Positions 35,091-41,664 of a stretch of DNA of 41,664 nt are shown piece by piece. Each line of letters begins with the position of its first letter. Within the stretch, counting starts at the first letter, position 1. Origin of the DNA: Ichthyophonus hoferi (lineage: Eukaryota; Opisthokonta; Ichthyosporea; Ichthyophonida; Ichthyophonidae). The stretch covers positions 74,088-115,751 of the forward strand of contig NAOQ01000155.1 of assembly GCA_002751075.1 (NCBI GenBank), written 5' to 3'. The translations under genes were made by a program, and so were the position numbers. Under the pieces are notes generated by a model that saw only the letters and a program-made list of their open reading frames with translations, was not told where the DNA came from and made no database searches.

Positions 35091-38000
35091 ATGCTAGGGT
35101 ACTGAATACAGCATTGTTTCTGTTACACTTGGTGCTCTAGAATCACAGGGACTTTGAGAATTATAGTAAATAATGCTATCATTTGTGATCATAATTTCTG
35201 ATTAAAAATGATGGTTTTAACACCTCCTTACACCCAGTATACCAAGCATAACATGCTGACAGAATATAAGGTTCATACATGTGCATGAAGACTTCGGCCT
35301 TCTTGTAAATTTTAGAAGATATTGCTTTTGTCAATCATCTGTTGCCATCATTTCTGTGAAGCAGAAAGGGATTTCAAGCTCCAAATTCCTTATGCAGTCC
35401 TGGATATATGAATAACTAGCCTTAATGTGCTTTGTGCCTCTTAAGACAGAGTTCTTCTCTGTGAGTTAGAATGCACACACTAGTTAACTGTATGAGGTCT
35501 TACACATCTGGTTTTAATACATGGGCAGTCAAGAAGAAATACAATGTAGGAGATGTATTAACATGTAGTGTACATTGAGATTTGTTTTTGTTGAAGTATT
35601 TTTGCCTCTGCAAGTGTTAGGCTATATGCATCATACCGTCTTGTATGAAAATACTTATTGCTCATGTAGCATTGTGCCTCTAAACATTCAATAGTATTTT
35701 AACTGAGGTTTCAATCAGTAATTAAGAGTTAAACATTAATTAACAACAATTAATTAATTACATAATTTCTATAATTATATTTAATTAGGACTAGATGTTT
35801 AGTCTAATCCAGCCCATGCATTTACTATGTTTGTTTTTTTAAATCGTATTGGTCATTGGCATTTAATTAAACATAATTATTGATGATATATATATGATAC
35901 ATGGCATCTAGAATGATTTTTTATATAAATATTGTACAATATATTGCTAACAACATGTTAGATAACAGTTAGGTTAAATACTTATTCAATAATGTGGTTA
36001 TTTTAAATGCTTATCACTTGACCAACTGTTGTTGATCTAAACCAAAAACTGTATAATCATCAATCACAGACTTAGTCTGGATTCTGGGTTTATAGTATTG
36101 CATAATAAAGCAACATGAAAAACCTTTTATCTGTTACATGTGGTTAGTTATAACAGTAGTAAGATAAGATATATCTACTCTTACAACACCAAGAGTAAAA
36201 TATAAGACTGCCATTGCTTCTGCAATAAAATTGAGATTTGTAGACGAAACGAAATAGAGGGTACAACTCTCTTTGGATACCAGTGAAGAGGACAGGTCAA
36301 GAAACCTTTTAAAGAACTTTAACATCAGCTCAAGTGAAGCAGAAAATAGACATCCCATGTCTATAGATTGTGAAGCCAAATCCCCTACTAGCAGCTTAAA
36401 TTCCAACAGCTTTCTCTTATTTGTAAAAAAAGTGGTAATGTTCCGTTTTTTGAGAGCTAGTCAATTAGAGTCCTTGCAAGGTAAATAATGTAGCTAGAGG
36501 TGCTACATAAAGTTCTTGAATCAGCTGAACAATTGGCAACTGAAAAGGCAGTAAGTTTTAGTGAAATAAGGCCATAAATGATACCTTCCTCAGCTGTAGT
36601 TTTGAGGTAGCCCAACAGTTGCATTGACATTTCCCAAATGACCTTGGTAGGTTCTCCAATGTAGCAGCAAGATATCTGACAGAAAACTGATAATTAGGGC
36701 AGCTTAACCTGGTGATCCATAGTAGACAGCCAATCATAGTCTTGAAAAAGGTGAGATTGTACAGTTTAAATTCTTTAGTGGCATTGGCAGCCTTCTTTAT
36801 ATGTTTAGGCAATATTGGAGCATATGTTGAATGGATATTGTCTTGGCCATATGACTTAACTAGTTGCTTAATGTAGTTGGCCTGTGATAGCTTTATATTA
36901 TTACAAAAATATATGAATGATGCAATCCAAGAATTCAGTAGGTCATTCCTTGTTCTTGGTTGTAAGTGGTTATAAAAACACCATGATCATTGCATCCTTA
37001 TTCTCAAGGTGCTCAGAGATGATTAAGATGTCATCTACATAACAGAAAAATGCTAGAAAATGATTTGTGCTAAAGAAACTGTATAGACAGAGGTCTCTAT
37101 TCACAGGGTGCTTTCCTTGGGTATAGAGAAAGACATCCAGCATGGCATTCCCGTAAAAATGACCACATGCAAGTCATATAAGCATTTTGATGGCTCACAG
37201 GGCCACTTAGGGTGTTCAAAGGCTTCTATTTATTGGGGTTGGTACATGTACAGGTCCAGGAAGTGTAGCATGAAGATATGCAGAAGTGATGCCAAGTTAG
37301 GTCAACTCATAATGACAAGCTACAGCAATGGTAGTAAGAATTATTACTGTGACAAGGCTAGTCACAAATGATAAAATATTGAAGAAGTCCCTATTCTTCA
37401 TCTCCACACTGCCTTAGACACAGAGTTGGGCTTTGTGTTGAAATACTATTTTAGTTTGATCACCTTTACTATGTTACACCAATAGACTGTAAAGGATAGT
37501 GATGGCTTTCAGGCTTTCCTCCCTAGACACATGCATCACAGTATAAAACTTGCTAATTGTTGCAAGTTTGGTATATATAGCAATAATCCAAAACATTCTG
37601 TCTTGGGCATGCATTGCTTCCTTAAAATTCTTAGGATCTGCCTAGTTTGGAAGGAGGGGTGATATTGATGAAAGTGTGAGGGACATTACTTATATTGGTT
37701 ATTTGTGTTGGCCATAATGGCAGTCACTAGTTGCAGCGATGGGTGCATATCTGTTGTAATGATGGATTTGAGAGTCTTCGTCTAGCTCAATAAACTAATC
37801 TGAGTTCTTTTGGTTATCAGATCAAGAAATTTTGGGAGCCACTGTAAAGAATTTGGGGATGGATGGTGAGGATGGAGAAGGTAAAGGAGTTTCTTTCACA
37901 TAACTCTGTCCAAAACTGGATATCCTCTGGAGGGAGATTATCATCCTAATATTTAAAGTCTCTAGAGGCTGTGTCTGCTTGGTTATAGACAGAAGTAAAA

Positions 38001-38500
38001 GGAGTAGTAAAAGGAGTAACAATGGGGATGCAAGGGTCTTGCTGGAACAAAGGAGAGAGCAATTGGAAGAGGAAGACGTCTTTGAAAAAGACCAAGTTCC
38101 ATTAAACTGTTGTTTATTGGGGCTCCCAATCAAGTACAATCCAACCATATAGGTTGTCTGTGTAGCCAATTAAGCAGGCTTGGTGTGCATGGATGGTGAA
38201 CTTGGATGAACAAATGGCTGGGCCTGTATGATAGTGTAGCTTATACTCAAAAGGTGTGCAGGCAGTGGACTGAGACAGCTTAAGGATTCCAGAGAACACA
38301 GAAGGACTTGTCCATGGTGAGAGCAGTGGCTGGTACAATCTTGCGGGTGAATATGGCGTCTTTGATGGCTTATTCCCAGAAGGAATGGGAAACGTTTACA
38401 GCATTTGTGGCAACTTTTGCCTCGATGAAAATGTAACAGTTTGTGTGCTCGGATATGCTGTCCGATGGTGGCAAATAGGGCAGGGTTGTGTAATGCTCAA
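35090..38500 (-). mobile_element. Ty1/copia-type LTR retroelement fossil, copy 2, with an inserted relative
   Basis: An old element in minus orientation with many breaks. Going from 38500 downward: integrase parts (about 38440-37820, with HACLIGYTDNLYGW near 38180), reverse transcriptase (about 37600-36840, YVDD-type motif near 37035), RNase H (about 36810-36420, MIGCLLWITRLSCPNYQFSV) and a 3' part (about 35630-35090). The same blocks, in the same order, are in copy 1 at 3.65-7.86 kb. Between about 35640 and 36415 the element is interrupted by a plus-oriented piece. Identity to copy 1 is moderate, so both insertions are old. Confidence 0.85.
35640..36415 (+). mobile_element. Inserted 5' (LTR/leader-like) piece of a related copia element
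   Basis: The part 36000-36360 aligns in plus orientation with 3960-4330 of copy 1 (shared ATCACAGACTTAGTCTGGAT-like and AGATATATCTACTC blocks), opposite to the surrounding copy 2. Copy 2 continues on both sides of it. A solo LTR with leader is one reading; a truncated insertion is another. Confidence 0.65.
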
Positions 38501-38502
38501 TA

Positions 38503-38812
38503 TTTTTACCCATATATTATTCGACATATTTCATAATCTAAGAAATGCAATTAATACATGATTAATGTGCGATTAATGCTAATTGTACATTATTTTCTTT
38601 GATCCGTCTACATAAATATACAGTAAGTAAAGTAAATATTAGTATTAGTTTTAAATAACGTAACAATAAGTCTATAGTTGAAGTTTTTACCCATATATTT
38701 TTACGAATATTTTAGTATCTACAGGTAGTCTAAGAATTTAGAACAGTGTGTGATTAGCGTATGACTAATGTTAATCGCAGATTATTGTCTTCAATCTACC
38801 TATATTCCATTG
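38503..38812 (+). repeat. Two-unit tandem repeat of about 183 bases
   Basis: The units start TTTTTACCCATATAT at 38503 and again at 38686. Each carries a GATTAATGTGCGATTAATG-like segment and ends near ATCTACCTATATTCC or its variant. They lie at the 5' side of copia copy 2 and may be part of its LTR. Confidence 0.55.
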
Positions 38813-38989
38813 CTTTTATTCAAACATAATTTAAAATTATTAGAAATAAAACCAGTATCTGTTGTATTGAATTCTATCCGACTGTTGTCATTAAGTAAAC
38901 GGCAGGCTAAAACTCTAGTCAGCTGCACCCAAATTTCCCTCTGTTGATAGATGGATATAGAAGAACTCCAGATTCAACTAGTTGACCTT

Positions 38990-38994
<5 letters not shown>

Positions 38995-39026
<32 letters not shown>

Positions 39027-39190
39027 AAGCAACCTGAGGTTCATTTGCAACATAACCGTAAAAAAGTAAAAAAGTATATAATGAGTAAAATTCACTGTAC
39101 CAAAGGAAGTCTTAATAACGTATGTACATTACTAAGTAATTGATCCTTAAAGAAAAACAGAATATATATATATATATATATATATTTCAG
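38995..39190. repeat. Two (AT)n microsatellites
   Basis: Pure (AT)n at about 38994-39023 and 39163-39185, in the spacer 38880-39830, where I see no supported gene. A further (AT)n lies at 41163-41182. Confidence 0.9.
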
Positions 39191-39830
39191 ATGTTGCGTT
39201 GTACTTATGCTTAGTGGGGATTTGGTCCTCAAAGTTGATTTGGGTGTAATATGCAATCCTGATTGAAGAATATTTTTTTACATCACTATGGTTATGTATC
39301 TTTTGTGAATATCACATTACATATAAGAAAAGCTTTCTCCCCATGTCGATTCAGTTGCGATATATGCATATATACATATATATATACTACATTTTAATAA
39401 ATCATTACTATGACGGCTGCGAGTTATGGGACGTTACATAGTCGTCCCTACTATACTAGAGCAATTAGGAGGCAGACTAAATCTAAGATGAATAATAGTA
39501 GTAGTTGACACAAAAGAAGCATATAAATTAATAGCAAAGACTGAGAAACGTTAAAAATACTAGCTAAACCTACGCGAGAGTAAAACCCCATTAGATTTGA
39601 CGTATAGGAAGCAACTCAACACAACTTGGAACTTCGATTATCTTAAATAATTTTATTCAAGAAATATTATCTAATATCCTAAGTAAAAACGACCGCTACC
39701 TTCCCCACATATTGTCCCACTGAGACAATAGACTAGCATTAGTTTCTTCTCTATAACATATATATAAATATATAGCTCAAGAAAAGTTGGAAACATGCTA
39801 ACATATTGAAAGTGCAATAATTGGGCTCTA

Positions 39831-40270
39831 GGAGCCATGTTAAAGATAAGTAATATAAATCAGAAAACTATCGTCAACTTTTTTCGTTCACGTTCCGTCT
39901 ACTCCTTATGTCAATGCCGACCTTTGCCGCGTAGTCTTAAAGTTCAGACACTATACGCGATATTTAGTTTCACATCCAAAACGAGATGGTTAAAAAGCAA
40001 TGGTAAAGATAAGTAATATAAATCAAAAAACTAAAGTCAACCTTCTTCGTTCACGTCCAGTCCACTCATTATGTCAACGTTGACCTTTGCCGCGTAGTCT
40101 TTAAGTTCAGATACCATACGCGATTATCGGTTCTACATTCAAAACGAGATGTTAAAGAGCCATGTCAAAGAAAAGTATTATAAACCAGGAAACTAACGTC
40201 AACTTTCTTCGTCCACGTTCAGACACTATACGCGATATTCGGTCCTGCATCCAAAACGAGAAGTTAAAAT
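39831..40270. repeat. Three tandem units of about 163 bases, CpG-rich for this window
   Basis: The units start near 39831, 39994 and 40156 with (G/A)AGC(C/A)ATG(T/G)TAAAGATAAGTA. They share CGTCAACTTTCTTCGTTCAC, CCTTTGCCGCGTAGTCTT, CACTATACGCGATATTCGGT and CCAAAACGAGATGTTAAA. The third unit lacks about 48 internal bases. The array holds many CpG sites against an AT-rich background. Function is unknown; it could be a small satellite. Confidence 0.9.
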
Positions 40271-40343
40271 GGGGATGGTCCCATTTTGTGACGACAAGGA
40301 AACTAAGAGGAGGCTTGCTGAAAATTCGAAGATAAAAAATTGC

Positions 40344-40583
40344 CTAAAAACCCATGTTACCCATTTCACGAACAACAAATTCAGCCGCAGGATAGCCAAG
40401 AGGTGTAACAGAATTTAGTTGCGGCTTGTCAGTGCTTGTCCGTGGGAGTTCATAAGTGGTCAGGCGTTGAATTTCCACAAAGATATTAGCAGTCTTCTTT
40501 TCTTCTGCAACAGGAACTCTAGAAGCGCGTGGAAGTAGGCCTTGAGCCGAGTTGCATGCGACAGTCAACCAGGACAGAGTCAT
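40344..40583 (-). CDS. Hypothetical 79-residue ORF with hydrophobic N-terminus
   Basis: MTLSWLTVACNSAQG could be a short signal peptide or a membrane-proximal start. The rest (RVPVAEEKKTANIFVEIQRL, LPRTSTDKPQLNSVTPLGY, AAEFVVREMG) has balanced composition and more G+C than its surroundings, as coding sequence would. A possible donor, GAAATGG then GTAACA, lies just before the stop, so it may be an exon of a longer gene. CTATAAAAA directly before the ATG is too close to serve as the TATA box for this start. I recognise no family. Confidence 0.35.
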   Translation of the reverse strand: MTLSWLTVACNSAQGLLPRASRVPVAEEKKTANIFVEIQRLTTYELPRTSTDKPQLNSVTPLGYPAAEFVVREMGNMGF

Positions 40584-40750
40584 GATTTTTATAGACTGGT
40601 CTTAATAAAAAGTTTCAGCACACAATTTGTCGGCTACTTTGTCTTTCCCCTGTGTACCAGACGCGTAACGTCAAACTATAAAGGTTTGTGTATATACTAC
40701 ATAAATAAACTGTGAACGACTGGAAAAAAAACCTGTTCTTTTCTTTGCAG

Positions 40751-41074
40751 AACGTTTGATTTTAACCTTCTTTAAACGAATATTAATTTACTCCAGTAGA
40801 TCAATTCCGGGAAGTAAAACTTATTTAAAAAACAAAGTAAAAATAAAAATACTAACACACAAAATTTAACAATCACTAAAAACCTTTTCTTCAGTTTGAA
40901 ACCCCAGCAGACATGGAGGAGCTTGCTAATATATTCGCCAAACCTTTTTATAAGCCAATCATAAATATATATTATGGCTTGGAACTTTCAGAACATAGAC
41001 TGGCTCACTCAGATATGAGTGAGATGTATTATTGGTTAGTGTATCTAAATCCCAACGCGCACTTTTTTATCTAA
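40751..41074 (+). CDS. Possible two-exon 3' end of a plus-strand gene
   Basis: TTCTTTTCTTTGCAG precedes an open 86-base exon (40751-40836). A 58-base intron follows with GTAAAA donor, a perfect TACTAAC branch site (40850-40856) and TTTTCTTCAG acceptor. The second exon (40895-41074) reads FETPADMEELANIFAKPFYK, then YYGLELSEHRLAHSDMSEMY, and ends in TAA. Phases agree. I see no first exon, and the family is not recognised. The minus-strand ATTGG-TATAAAAAGG element overlaps the second exon, so both cannot easily be right. Confidence 0.25.
40943..40960 (-). promoter_or_regulatory. Possible CCAAT plus TATA promoter, minus strand
   Basis: On the minus strand GATTGGCTTATAAAAAGG places an inverted CCAAT box directly before a TATA box. 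It points toward the ORF at 40344-40583, with about 330 bases of leader. Normal CCAAT-TATA spacing is larger, so this is weak. Confidence 0.25.
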
Positions 41075-41664
41075 CTAAACACTGGTTCGATTCACATAAA
41101 ATCTAAAAAGTAAGCAATCATCCATCAAACGCTCACTTGTATTTACAGATTTAAACTGCCCATATATATATATATATATATACATATACTGATAACCGAT
41201 CGTAGGTAGAAATGGGCAGAGGTAGACAAAAAAGCAACTAAAGGAGCGGGTGAAATTACCTTTCATAGTTTACTTGGATTTTAGGCTATAAAAAATAAAT
41301 TACCAATGCGCTAAAGTATATATAAATTGAAAAATTTAATTGTTCTGTTTTTGATATTTTCCCATGCTCATTTTTATAAGAGTTATCATTGAAAATACAT
41401 ACCAATGCGGTTTTCCACCGGTTCAGTCTTATCGCTATCAGAGATGGGTAACATTACTCGGTAGTATGTTTTTTTTCCAGGGATAGGTAGGAACCTAAAT
41501 TATGTCCAAGGTTTGGGGTAGCTAGTAATGTAACTGAAATCAAAGAAATCTACCTGACAAAATATTATTATATCTAGAATTAAAAAACAACAAATTTTTT
41601 TCACAATATTCAAGTGACCAACACTTTGAAATGCCTATCTATCTGTACTTTTACATGTTTTCTT
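41075..41664. other. AT-rich right end without a supported gene
   Basis: Contains an (AT)n run (41163-41182) and poly-T/poly-A stretches. I see nothing coding. Confidence 0.5.

Noticed and set aside
39410-39508. 32-codon ORF MTAASYGTLHSRPYYTRAIR... after an AT-rich stretch
   Set aside because: Balanced composition but too short, with no splice sites or family to support it.
41004-41023. Perfect hairpin CTCACTC-AGATAT-GAGTGAG
   Set aside because: A seven-base stem with no T-run or related site; expected by chance at this window size.
41085-41100. GGTTCGATTCAC resembling a tRNA B box
   Set aside because: No A box or cloverleaf can be formed from the 60 bases upstream.
1-41664. CRISPR arrays, rRNA genes and bacterial operon signals
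   Set aside because: None found. The tandem repeats have no spacer pattern, and the gene structure is clearly eukaryotic.

Overview
The window is nuclear DNA of a eukaryote. It is strongly AT-rich, full of microsatellites, and holds spliced genes with many short exons and AT-rich GT-AG introns of about 300 to 1,700 bases. Two facts favour an invertebrate animal: a secreted protein with two chitin-binding peritrophin-A (CBM14) domains behind a TATA box plus initiator, and an 18-exon nibrin gene with the animal-style FHA-BRCT-BRCT plan. A fungus or other opisthokont is not excluded. The phylum cannot be fixed from the sequence.

Layout. 155-3336 (minus): a predicted six-exon gene for a small coiled-coil protein I do not recognise. 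3650-7860 (plus): a decayed Ty1/copia-type LTR retroelement. 7860-17200: a graveyard of DNA transposons. It holds a fold-back MITE with its empty site preserved in a second copy, several repeat families, and two broken Tc1/mariner-superfamily (DDE_3) elements side by side. Between two inverted repeat copies (9625-9715 and 12925-13000) lies an apparently intact two-exon gene for a secreted chitin-binding protein (11876-12770, minus). 17873-32735 (minus): the main gene, an NBS1/nibrin homologue of about 789 residues whose 18 exons join with consistent phase. Its introns hold satellites, a 582-base assembly gap and one unexplained 115-codon ORF. 35090-38500 (minus): a second copia-type fossil, interrupted by a plus-oriented piece of a relative. 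38500-41664: tandem repeats (about 183 and 163 bases), AT microsatellites and a few weak ORFs.

How the genes relate. NBS1 is the phospho-peptide-reading subunit of the MRE11-RAD50-NBS1 double-strand-break complex. The sequence shows its FHA phosphate-binding residues, both BRCT halves and an MRE11-binding NYKVFKK motif. The usual C-terminal ATM-binding acidic motif is not visible. The chitin-binding protein and the coiled-coil protein are unrelated to it, and there is no operon-like grouping. I found no wholly new system. The most unusual items are the chitin-binding gene framed by transposon repeats, the MITE with its natural empty site, and the NBS1 C-terminus next to a transposon end-like sequence.
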